Below are positions 25,777-34,055 of a DNA stretch of 64,000 bases, piece by piece. Source of the DNA: Microbaculum marinum (GTDB lineage Bacteria; Pseudomonadota; Alphaproteobacteria; Rhizobiales; Tepidamorphaceae); assembly GCF_042646165.1 (NCBI RefSeq), contig NZ_JBHRTC010000019.1. The stretch is one strand, 5' to 3'. Position numbers and translations under genes: made by a program. Each line of letters begins with the position of its first letter. Within the stretch, counting starts at the first letter, position 1. Below the pieces are notes generated by a model. That model did not search any database. It was given only the letters and a program-made list of their open reading frames with translations, and had not been told where the DNA came from.

Positions 25777-27991
25777 CTTTCCCTCCTCCAAACGTCTGAC
25801 ATGCCGGGTCACGCATGGACGCAATCGCCGCGAAAATACTCTCCTGGATCGCCTGATCGCTGATTAGTTCCGTCTGCGTCACGCGGTCTCCAGGCCGCTT
25901 CTGCGACGCCAACCTGTTCAACCTGTAGAGAGCCGAATGCAGCGACCGCTTGCGATCCATACCGGCCATGCCGAGAAAGTCCTGCGGCACCCAGGTCGGC
26001 AACTCCGGCGTTGACCCGGGACCGGGTAGCCTGTCCTCGAACGCGCTGGCGGCCAGGTGCAGCAGGGATTTCCCGTAGGCGCCGAAGCAGAGCTGTGCCT
26101 CCAGCTCTTCCGACGGCACGTAGATGCGCGCCGGCCGGTCGGCCTTGACCTCGCTCACCGGTTCGACGCCAGGCGCGGTGTCGCCGGGATGCGGCAAGGG
26201 GGCTGCCGTCTCGTTGATGCGTTGGACCAGCGGCACCAGGAAGACTTGCGCCCTTGCCCAGCCGATCGCCGGATGAACCAGATGCAGCGAATCGAAAAGC
26301 GTCGTCGGATCGTGATTGCAAAAGTATTGCCGCGAGGCCCCGTCTCGATCCGCATCCCGTCGGATAGCGGCCAGCATCTCATGCACCACCAATGCGCCAG
26401 TTCCTTCGGCGACGAGATGCACTTCGCATCCCAGCTCGGCCTTAAGCTCCATCACGCCACGCAGAAGATCGGCCACGTATCCCAGTTCGACAGTCTCGAG
26501 CTCTGCCTCGGCATGAACCTCCGACGGTCCGTCCGTCGTGCCGTGCACGGCCCGTTGGGCGCTCATCTCCATCTCGCGCCAAAAAGCACGCCCAACACCT
26601 TGCACGCGTTCTTCGATCAGGCTGTTGAGATGTTCGGCCTCTACCCCGGCCTGCGACTTGCAGCTTTCGAAGATTATATTGAAGACTTCCAGGGACTTTT
26701 CGACGAAGCTGTTGCACCAGAATACGGTATAGGGATAGAGTCCATGCCCCTTGATACGGTTCTTGCGCGCCACAGCTTGAGTGAAGGTCGCCTTGATGCC
26801 TTCCAAGCTGCCGGGAATCCACAGCAGCAATCCTCTGTACCGGGTGTCGCCGGGGTCAGGCGGATCAGTACCGGGGCGCACGCCCGTTAGAAGATAATTC
26901 CTAGTTCTTTTCCAGCTGGACGGGAAGGACGGATACGATCCCGAAGAGACGTGGAATCCGTCATCGAGGTGCATGTAGTGTCCGACGAGTTCGTAACAGG
27001 GCGTCGAGCCAGCTTGAACCGGTCCACTAAGGCCCTTGACACCCCTCTCCCCTTGCAAAAAACCGAAGGCCTTGGGGGCGGAAACGCCTAGACGCAACAC
27101 CCAGGCATCAATGACGTTCTGCGCCCAGTCACCGTAGTCCCACAGCCCGATTCCAGCCTGTCCCTTGTATCCGCCCCATGCGGCGCCCCATGAATTCAAG
27201 ACGTGGAACCCGGTCTCGTCGTAGCCAGTCAGGACGACCGCATGACTGCCCGTCCTGCCAAGTTGCGGCGGCCAAGCAATAATTCCCCGATTGTCGGGCG
27301 TAGCGCGCGTCCAGCCATCGTGGATATTGGCAGTACACAGCACAGCTTGGGCGTCATTCAGCGCGGCGTGGTAGTGGTTCAGAACCGACGCGAGCCGGAA
27401 ATAAGCTCCGAGTCCGATCCTGCGCGCGTCCTTGGCCTGGTCCACGTTGGGAAACAGCCCCTCGTCGTCGGGACTTGTCGGGAGGAAACTGGTGCTCTGC
27501 CAGCGGCCCTTTTCGCTCGGACGCGTATCCTTGGGCCAATCAAGACAAGCGCCGTGATGATAGAACCCCTTGATCGCTGAACGCAGAGATCGGATGCCCT
27601 CGATCCCCTGGATGGTGCTCAGATCGGGATAGTGATCATGGAAAAACGCCATGCGGTAGAGCATATCGGCACTTGCGATATCCAGACGGATCCGATCGAC
27701 TTCAGCTGCCGTGGGCGCTTTCCCGCCAAAGCTTCTAAGCCATTGCAGGCTGCGCTGAATGTCAATGAGCGCTGCAAGTGCATAGCCTACGCAGCGCTGT
27801 GTAGCCTTTTGGTCGCGTACACCGAAGATCGGCTGCTTGAGGTTAGATGACGGGATGTCGACCATGAGCCGCGGATCGAGGGACATTACGTCACTCAGAA
27901 CGGACAAGCTTGGAGAATATGACTGGTCGCGCAGATCTACCCAGTCCCGACGGACATGGCTGCCTTTGATGAATTCATCGGGAATACTCAT
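25757..27991 (-). CDS. Papain-like (C1) protease fused to an alpha/beta-hydrolase-like domain
   Basis: About 744 residues. The first 300 are a papain-like cysteine protease: DWVDLRDQSYSP at the start, DQKATQRCVGYALAA with Gln61 and Cys67, GSHAVVLTGYD with His250 and VLNSWGAAWG with Asn266, a full catalytic set. The second half looks like an alpha/beta hydrolase (GLLLWIPGSLEGIKA, VHLVAEGTGALVVHEML), but the nucleophile elbow reads E-G-T-G, so its serine is missing and it is probably a binding or regulatory domain. No signal peptide. First gene of the operon with the caspase fusion. ATG at 27991 has GGA upstream; a GTG at 28033 is the alternative start. Confidence 0.85.
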   Translation of the reverse strand: MSIPDEFIKGSHVRRDWVDLRDQSYSPSLSVLSDVMSLDPRLMVDIPSSNLKQPIFGVRDQKATQRCVGYALAALIDIQRSLQWLRSFGGKAPTAAEVDRIRLDIASADMLYRMAFFHDHYPDLSTIQGIEGIRSLRSAIKGFYHHGACLDWPKDTRPSEKGRWQSTSFLPTSPDDEGLFPNVDQAKDARRIGLGAYFRLASVLNHYHAALNDAQAVLCTANIHDGWTRATPDNRGIIAWPPQLGRTGSHAVVLTGYDETGFHVLNSWGAAWGGYKGQAGIGLWDYGDWAQNVIDAWVLRLGVSAPKAFGFLQGERGVKGLSGPVQAGSTPCYELVGHYMHLDDGFHVSSGSYPSFPSSWKRTRNYLLTGVRPGTDPPDPGDTRYRGLLLWIPGSLEGIKATFTQAVARKNRIKGHGLYPYTVFWCNSFVEKSLEVFNIIFESCKSQAGVEAEHLNSLIEERVQGVGRAFWREMEMSAQRAVHGTTDGPSEVHAEAELETVELGYVADLLRGVMELKAELGCEVHLVAEGTGALVVHEMLAAIRRDADRDGASRQYFCNHDPTTLFDSLHLVHPAIGWARAQVFLVPLVQRINETAAPLPHPGDTAPGVEPVSEVKADRPARIYVPSEELEAQLCFGAYGKSLLHLAASAFEDRLPGPGSTPELPTWVPQDFLGMAGMDRKRSLHSALYRLNRLASQKRPGDRVTQTELISDQAIQESIFAAIASMRDPACQTFGGGKVGQDHG

Positions 27992-28177
27992 TGCAATTCC
28001 AAAGACATTGATCGGAACCAGATTGGATTTCACATTTCTTCATCCAGCCTGCGGCGCCTCAGGTCGTCGCAGGAAAGACAGTAACACGAGTATGCTCGTA
28101 AGTGTAGAAACTCCTGCCGAGTGCACTTCAGCAGGATTCGCCAGAGTGAAGCGGTGCTATTGCGCTGCTCGCTTCAC

Positions 28178-28680
28178 CCGATCTTCACGCCCCAGCAGGA
28201 AGTGTGGTCGGCGGCGAAGTAGTAGTCCGCCACTCGGAAATACCCTTGCAACTCCACAGCATCGCCTGCGGCGAGCGGCGCCATCGTCTGCAGTCAGAGC
28301 GCGGTCGCCTCGGAGACATAGGTGTCGCTCATCTCGCCCAATGTGCTGCGGATCTCGGTCGCGCCGTTCAGCACGAGCCTCCCACCTATGCGAACGTGGC
28401 GCCGGCATTGATCTTGAAGAGCAGCGTCGCGCCGAAGAGATAGGCGCAGTCGATCGGGGCCACGAAGTGATCGTTCGCTGCGTCGAACGCGTCCCGATCG
28501 TTATAGTCGGTGTTGTTCAGGCCGATCTTCGTCCAGGTTTCGACGCCGACGTATTTGTCGTAGTTGGTGAAGGCCTTGAAGAGCGGCAGCCGGGGCTGGT
28601 CGATGTTGTCGGTGCCCTTGTCGACGCTCAGCCCCGGCACCCAGTCCCAGATGACATTGCCATAAAACGTCTGTCATCGA
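28178..28680 (-). pseudogene. Relic of a phage tail-type protein, C-terminal part
   Basis: Read on the minus strand, GNVIWDWVPGLSVDK, FKAFTNYDKYVGVETW, YLFGATLLFKINA, then in another frame LVLNGATEIRSTLGEMSDTY, VSEATAL, a stop, and VELQGYFRVADYYFAADHTS ending WGVKIG. This looks like the C-terminal C1q-like part of DUF2793-type tail proteins of alphaproteobacterial phages. A frameshift near 28390 and an in-frame stop near 28300 show it is dead. The upstream part of the gene is missing. Confidence 0.6.
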
Positions 28681-28701
28681 TCTGGTCCTGCAATCTCCCC
28701 A

Positions 28702-29014
28702 TCAAACCGCCCACCGACGATATGGCGCGATCGGAGCATGAATGACCCGGTCGTGGGCAGCATCGATACTGGCATCGGCGCCGTCGAAGAGGTGCTGGAC
28801 GAGCAGCTGGATTGCCTGGCGAAGGGGCTCGGGCACGTCGGTGGGATCGCCATAGCCGGCGGTGAAGGTCACCGAGACGGCATCGTCGCGGCGCTAGGTG
28901 GCCAGCCAGGATTACCCCGGCTGGAGCAGGATGTATGCGCCGCGGGCGTCGCTCAGGAGCACATAGGTCTCAGAATCGAGCGTCTGCTGATCGTTGCCGG
29001 CGTCAAAGTAGCTG
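28702..29014 (-). pseudogene. Relic of a phage head-tail connector gene (gp6/phiE125 gp8-like)
   Basis: The minus strand reads SYFDAGNDQQTLDSETYVLL, ARGAYILLQPG, stop, SWLAT, stop, RRDDAVSVTFTAGYGDPTDV, PEPLRQAIQLLVQHL, ending APYRRWAV and a stop. The TFTAGYG...DVPEPLRQAI...APYRRWA pattern is that of small head-tail connector proteins of siphophages and gene transfer agents. Two in-frame stops and loss of the N-terminal part make it a pseudogene. It is directly upstream of the tail relic on the same strand, so both come from one decayed prophage or GTA-like segment. Confidence 0.65.
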
Positions 29015-29129
29015 ACAGATCAATTAAGCTCCGACTTCTCTCCGGCTATTCGGAAAGTCTCGAGTGCAATATACGGCGCCACCGGTTCCTGCTATTCTGT
29101 CCATACGATCAGTCGACGGGGGATAGGGC

Positions 29130-29903
29130 ATGAATTTTGTGGGCAACGGTTTTCCCATGACCTCTAAGGGCATGGAAATCGTCTGTGAGATGCTCAACAT
29201 CGGCGAGCCCGAGATTTGGGCAGTACTGACTGTCGAGACTCGGGGCTTCGGCTATTTGGTCGACCGGCGACCTCAGATTCTGTTCGAGCGGCACATCTTC
29301 AGCAAGCGAACCGGGCATATTTACGATGCCAAGCACTCCGATATCTCGGGCCAGCCCGGGGGATATAAGGGTGGCAGGGCGGAGTACGATCGCCTGGAGA
29401 AGGCAATGGAACTGGACGAGGAGGAGGCGCTGAAGAGCGCGTCCTGGGGCCTGCCGCAGGTCATGGGCTTCAACCATAGGGTGGTGAATAAGGAAACCGT
29501 GCAGGAAATGGTCGCCGGAATGGTTGAGAGCGAGGATCTCCAGCTTGAGGCGCTTGGTAATTTCATCATGGGCAATCCGAAGTGCCGAATTGGCATTCAA
29601 CGTCGCGATTGGGGCACTTTTGCCGCCTGCTACAATGGTCCCAACTTTCGCAGGAACGACTACGACAACCGACTGGCCGCGGCGTACGAGAAGAATCGGC
29701 GAATTTTGCCCGACATCGGGCTGCGTCGGGCGCAGGTAGCGCTAAAATACCTCGGCTTTAATCCCGGTGCGATCGACGGGCTGCGAGGACGCATGACGCG
29801 AGGAGCGATGGCAGATTTTCAAGCCAAGAAGGAGCTTGCGCCAACGGGTGAGCTGGATGAGGAAACCGAGACCATTCTTCTGAAGAACGCGTTTGCAGCC
29901 TAA
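29130..29903 (+). CDS. N-acetylmuramidase (DUF3380) with peptidoglycan-binding domain
   Basis: Protein of 257 residues. Residues 1-180 match the phage-type N-acetylmuramidase family: LTVETRGFGYL with the likely catalytic Glu36, then QILFERHIFSKRTG, KSASWGLPQVMGFNH and FAACYNGPNF. Residues 190-250 form a peptidoglycan-binding domain (AQVALKYLGFNPGAIDGLRG, RMTRGAMADFQ). Such enzymes cut the glycan of peptidoglycan. No signal peptide, so release would need a holin or lysis. GGGGGATAGGG is upstream of the ATG. It is the one intact gene beside phage structural relics, so it may be a leftover endolysin, or a partner of the M15-containing operon nearby. Confidence 0.85.
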   Translation: MNFVGNGFPMTSKGMEIVCEMLNIGEPEIWAVLTVETRGFGYLVDRRPQILFERHIFSKRTGHIYDAKHSDISGQPGGYKGGRAEYDRLEKAMELDEEEALKSASWGLPQVMGFNHRVVNKETVQEMVAGMVESEDLQLEALGNFIMGNPKCRIGIQRRDWGTFAACYNGPNFRRNDYDNRLAAAYEKNRRILPDIGLRRAQVALKYLGFNPGAIDGLRGRMTRGAMADFQAKKELAPTGELDEETETILLKNAFAA

Positions 29904-30178
29904 TCGAAAAGTCCTTGCAAATGGTGGGTAGCTGCGCCACAGCGACCGAGGGTCTCGTCCTCGCAGCGACGGCAGCGTTCATCAATCTGTCCACCATCTT
30001 CTCCAGTTGCCTATAGCGCAGATCAAATTGGTACTACCTCGTCCTCTTCTTCGTTTCAGTCGACTCCTCCAAAGCTCGCGCTTACGAGGAACGCGTGCGG
30101 GTTGGGGCGCCTTTGAAATCGGGTAGGCCGAATTGTCGCGAGTGGCAACTTGGTTGGAAATGCGGTCCAACTGTTACC

Positions 30179-31467
30179 CACTGCTGTCCGGTTAAGTTCC
30201 TGGTTCATATGAGCACCATCTGATCCTGGTTCAGGCTGGGCTTTGGTCTGGGTTGTGTGAGTTCGGTGATGGGGCGCCTGTGCATGAGATTGAGGCGCAC
30301 GAGACGGGTGAAGGCGAGGGGTTGCTTGACGGCGCTCTGGCAGGCCTGGGCCATGCGCAGCAGGAGATAGGCGATGAGCGCGACGAAGATCTGGATCCGA
30401 ACGGCATTCTCGGAAGTGCCGAGGAAGTGGCGGATCTTCAGGTTCCGCTTGATCCATTTGAAGAACAGTTCGATCTGCCAGCGCTGCTTGTAGAGGTGGG
30501 CGATCTCGCTGGCCGGGGCGTCGAGGTCGTTGGTCAGGATGCGGATGATCTTGCCGGTCGCGATGCGCACGGTGATCTCGCGCACAGGGTCGGCGAAGGG
30601 ATTTTTGCGCGACCGGGCCATGCGCCGCGGCAGCAGGCCGATGCGGTCTGAGAGGATGGCGCTGTCGCCGCCGGGCACCGCCTGCTCGGCCGTCACCTCA
30701 AGCTTGGTGCGCGTCTTCAACCTGGTGACGATGCGACAGCCCGTGGCGTCGAGTTCGGCCCACCAAGCGAAGTCGTAGTAAGCAAGATCAAACACATAGG
30801 TCATGCCGGGCTCGACCGGCCCCGCCCCGTTCATCAGGGCCTTGGCCGGGGTGATGTCGTTGACCCGCTGACCGGTGAGGGTCATGCCGAGAGGCGCATC
30901 GGCATGCGGATTGTAGTTGACATGCAGCTTGATCGCCCGGTGGCCGCTGACCATGTCGGCCCATCCCGAGCGCAGGGACGAGAGCTCGATGCGGGTGGCG
31001 TCGAGAATGCGCACGGCGTCGCTGATATGACGGCGGGTGCGGCGGCAGGTCGTCGCGGCGATATGGGCGAACAGGCCTGAAAATACCGCCGCGGGCCGGC
31101 GCGCGTTGGCCTCGGCGAGCGTGCTGCGGGCGATGCCGCGCCCGCCCACATGATAGAGCCGCGACTGCTGACTCGCCAGACCGGCCTCGATCTCGCGCAA
31201 GCTGACCGCGCCGGCAAGCTGGCCGAACAGCAGCGCCAGCAGCTGGCTCTTGGTGGTCAGTTTGCGAACCCGGTGATCGGCCTTGTGCTCGTCCACAAGC
31301 CGATCGAACACGCTCCAGGGGACATGCTTCTGAATCTGATGAAGAACGATATTGTGGTGCCGCATGACATTGATCCCCTGTTCGTGTCCAGACCGTCGCG
31401 AAACGCCTAAATACGAGTAGAATCAATGTCATGCACTCAGTCCAGAATTTTAAACCGGACAGCAGTG
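30179..31467. mobile_element. IS4-family insertion sequence, complete
   Basis: 1289-bp element with terminal inverted repeats starting CACTGCTGTCCGG at both ends and a 9-bp target duplication ACTGTTACC (30170-30178 and 31468-31476). It carries one intact transposase gene. The exact target duplication indicates a simple, fairly recent insertion. It lies between the muramidase and the membrane-protein gene and disrupts neither. Confidence 0.9.
30205..31365 (-). CDS. IS4-family transposase
   Basis: Protein of 386 residues. The N-terminal DUF4372-type domain is visible (VFDRLVDEHKADHRVRKLTT, LREIEAGLASQQSRLYHVG), followed by a DDE domain: Asp in VRILDATRIELSS, Asp in YVFDLAYYDF and the YREK-like region YKQRWQIELFFKWIKRNLKI with the glutamate. 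It spans nearly the whole element and is not interrupted, so it is probably active. Confidence 0.93.
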   Translation of the reverse strand: MRHHNIVLHQIQKHVPWSVFDRLVDEHKADHRVRKLTTKSQLLALLFGQLAGAVSLREIEAGLASQQSRLYHVGGRGIARSTLAEANARRPAAVFSGLFAHIAATTCRRTRRHISDAVRILDATRIELSSLRSGWADMVSGHRAIKLHVNYNPHADAPLGMTLTGQRVNDITPAKALMNGAGPVEPGMTYVFDLAYYDFAWWAELDATGCRIVTRLKTRTKLEVTAEQAVPGGDSAILSDRIGLLPRRMARSRKNPFADPVREITVRIATGKIIRILTNDLDAPASEIAHLYKQRWQIELFFKWIKRNLKIRHFLGTSENAVRIQIFVALIAYLLLRMAQACQSAVKQPLAFTRLVRLNLMHRRPITELTQPRPKPSLNQDQMVLI

Positions 31468-31483
31468 ACTGTTACCCTGGATG

Positions 31484-32104
31484 CTACCTTTTGGAGAGGG
31501 CAGCGATAGTATGCCGGTCGCTGACCCCAGCGATTTGATTGTAATATTCCCGCAATACTGCAAAGCAGATAGTAACTACTGGTGCCGCAAAAATCAACGT
31601 ATAGGGGACCAGAGGCCAAGTTACGTCGGTTTGGTTGTTCACATATGACCAGTAGTAGACTAAGATAGAGAATACACTGACTAAGAGGCCAGCGAGTGGA
31701 AGCCAAGCGGCGCTACGATAAAGCCGCATACGGGAGCCACCATCCGCCGCTTCCGCAAAAACTTTCAGCATGATTTCCCGCCGGTAATGAAAGATGAGGG
31801 CAATGCATAGGAAGCAGACGATGCTGACCATCACATTTCCGATTCTCTGAAAATCCTTGTGCAGCGCAGGTAGGACATTGGGGTTGGTCAGAAACAGCGG
31901 AAGACTTGCAACGATCAGCGAGATACCGGCAAGAAACCCAGTGAATACCCGTACGAACGTACCGAAGTCCGCCCCAGCTTCGTCCGCACTTGCAGGGCTT
32001 GGGGCATGCTCGAGCTGAGGAGGGGATTGCTCAGTACGTACGGGTTCCGCAGGAGTCACGGACAGAGCCGATTCTCCGGTATCCGTGGGGTCACTCACAG
32101 TCAT
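31484..32104 (-). CDS. Membrane protein of unknown function with disordered N-terminus
   Basis: About 206 residues: a proline-rich, polar first 55 residues, then four hydrophobic helices (RVFTGFLAGISLIVASLPLF, NVMVSIVCFLCIALIFHY, and two more). No family recognised. GGAAGGTG upstream supports the ATG at 32104 (MTVSDPTDTGES), which overlaps the preceding gene by 14 bases. The two genes look like a pair; their joint role is unknown. Confidence 0.65.
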   Translation of the reverse strand: MTVSDPTDTGESALSVTPAEPVRTEQSPPQLEHAPSPASADEAGADFGTFVRVFTGFLAGISLIVASLPLFLTNPNVLPALHKDFQRIGNVMVSIVCFLCIALIFHYRREIMLKVFAEAADGGSRMRLYRSAAWLPLAGLLVSVFSILVYYWSYVNNQTDVTWPLVPYTLIFAAPVVTICFAVLREYYNQIAGVSDRHTIAALSKR

Positions 32105-32825
32105 CACCTTCCATCGGCTCGCCGAGCGCACAAAGGCCACTGGTCAGATCCCAGCCAAACAGCGAATTCTGCGCGGGGCAATTCAGATATCGCACGAGGC
32201 GCAGCAGCGCCGACGGGACACCGGCCGCGCTAAACACATTGCGGTCGGGTGCAGGCGTCATTGTCATAAAGCCCGTTGTCCCGAGAAGCGGCGAAAGTCC
32301 ACGGCCTGGCGTTCCTCCTGAGGACTTGTCGACCGCCGCCTCAAATCCATTCTGCGTCCCGGTAAAACAAAGATTAGGTTTGCGGGAGTAAATAACGATT
32401 TTGGCCTTGCTGCCATCGCGGCCGCGTGCGTCGTTGAGCGTCTCAAGTAACCTGATGGCGCATTCCTGCCCCTTCCGATTGGTCGTAATGTCACAGTAAT
32501 CCTGCCCTCGGGGGGGCTTAAAGGCCGACCAATGCGCAAGTATCAAATCTGGCTCAAACGCAGCCACCGTCGCGGCATTTATCCAAGCGCCTGCGGCGTC
32601 CGGAGCCGAAACATCAAAATGCTTTATCGTCAGGACTTTTCTAGGGAAAATCGCCGGAAGAACGGTGTCACGCAAAACAACCCAATTCGGTGGCCCATCT
32701 CCATAGGCGATAACCTCGCCGTCCAAAATTGCAATCCTGCGGCCGGCATTATCAGCACCCGCAAGGCCCGGTGCGACAAGAGTCGCCGCCCATACGACTG
32801 CTATCCAGATCAGCCTTTGTCCCAT
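32091..32825 (-). CDS. Exported protein, possibly GDSL/SGNH-like fold
   Basis: Protein of 244 residues with a signal peptide (MGQRLIWIAVVWAATLVAPG, LAGADNAG). The mature part has repeated strand-like stretches (RRIAILDGEVIAYGDG, KVLTIKHFDVSAP, PDLILAHWSAF, KIVIYSRKPNL) that suggest a flavodoxin- or SGNH-like fold, but no catalytic motif is convincing. Several cysteines could form disulfides. Paired with the membrane protein downstream. Confidence 0.6.
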   Translation of the reverse strand: MGQRLIWIAVVWAATLVAPGLAGADNAGRRIAILDGEVIAYGDGPPNWVVLRDTVLPAIFPRKVLTIKHFDVSAPDAAGAWINAATVAAFEPDLILAHWSAFKPPRGQDYCDITTNRKGQECAIRLLETLNDARGRDGSKAKIVIYSRKPNLCFTGTQNGFEAAVDKSSGGTPGRGLSPLLGTTGFMTMTPAPDRNVFSAAGVPSALLRLVRYLNCPAQNSLFGWDLTSGLCALGEPMEGDDCE

Positions 32826-33044
32826 TGGCCCGACTTCCGCAAATCAAGCTGCAGAATACACAACACCTATTATTGCTCATGGCCCTCAAACACTCAAATC
32901 AATTATTGCCCTGCAGCAGCGGGGGGTATGAATAGCAGTGGAAACTGAAAGGGCGGCCTCGTTCAGTGCTCACCAAAGGTCGGCCAGAGACGATTTCATA
33001 GCGGCGTCCAGTTCCTGACGCGGCGCGTCGTTGCATTCCGTGTA

Positions 33045-33807
33045 CTAGATGTTCAGTCCCGGCATTTGACGGATTGGATCGAGAGTGAATCTCTCTGGTT
33101 CTTTTGACCAGATCTTGCAGATGTATTCGTATGGCGTGAGGCCCTTGAGGGTCTTCATTGGCCGCCCGAAATTGTAGGCGCTGACGAAGTCGTCGAGGTG
33201 CTGTCGAAGCTGATCGTGGCTGTCGTAGTGGTAGCGCTTGACGGTTGCATCCTTGATCGTGCGGTTCATGCGCTCGACCTGACCGTTCGTCCAGGGATGG
33301 TTGATTTTGGTGAAGCGATGCTCGATGCCGTTTTCCCGGCAGCGCATGTCGAGAATGTGGGTCGTGTAGCGGGCGGTCGGACCGTTCGCGTAGCGCGGCG
33401 CGTAGCGGAACTGGATGCCGTTGTCGGTCAGGATCGTGTGGATCTTGTAGGGTACGGCCACTATCAGGGCGACGAGGAAGGCCGACGCCGTGACGCGGTT
33501 GGCCTTCTCCACCAACCCAACGAAGGCGAACTTCCGCGGGAGGATCGCCGGCCGAGGCCAGGGCATGGAAGATATCGATCCAAACGCCTTTGGCGGCCCA
33601 GTGTACGAAGCGATTGTAGAGTGTTTTGCGCGGGCCATAGACGTCCGGCGCATCGACCCATCGGCCGCCCGACTTCAGCACATGGACGATGCCGCTGATA
33701 ACCCGGCGGTCATCAATCCGTGGCTTGCCGCGCGTATCGGTCTGCAACAGCGGCTCCAGACGGCCGAACTGCGCATCTGTCAGCCAGAAATAATCGCAAT
33801 TCATCAT
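33045..33807 (-). pseudogene. Chimeric transposase relic: IS5-family OrfA joined to IS481-like C-terminus
   Basis: The 5' part (33807 to about 33540) reads MNCDYFWLTDAQFGRLEPLL, VISGIVHVLKSGGRWVDAPD, an IS5-family (IS427-type) OrfA. At about 33535 the reading switches frame and family to KFAFVGLVEKANRVTASAFL, ILTDNGIQFRY, FTKINHPWTNGQVERMNRTI, the C-terminal half of an integrase-core transposase of IS481 type. Neither transposase is complete, so this is a junction of two decayed elements. Confidence 0.75.
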
Positions 33808-34055
33808 CGAACTCCAGTCAAAGACCGTGAATCACGAAACCGGCAACAAGGGAGTCCTTTTTATGGGTCCGGGCCCTAGCTTCTTGCAGACGCAGAGTGA
33901 TGGGGACAGCGTCCCATTCAGTAGCGTGCGGCGGAACAGCTGAAACTGGGGCGGAAGGGAACTGGTATCTTTCGGGCGTCGAAGTGCCGAAGCGGTCGCA
34001 AGCAAAATGACCGTCTCAACGTCACCCGAAGCCGACCTCAATAAGCCCACTCGAA

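Noticed and set aside
24460..25863. 467-residue plus-strand open frame
   Set aside because: Antisense to the SGNH-caspase fusion, whose motifs are clear; the frame has no recognisable content.
26057..26890. 277-residue plus-strand open frame
   Set aside because: Antisense to the papain-like gene, no ribosome site or family.
28738..29133. 131-residue plus-strand open frame
   Set aside because: It is the complement of the phage connector relic, which explains its sequence better.
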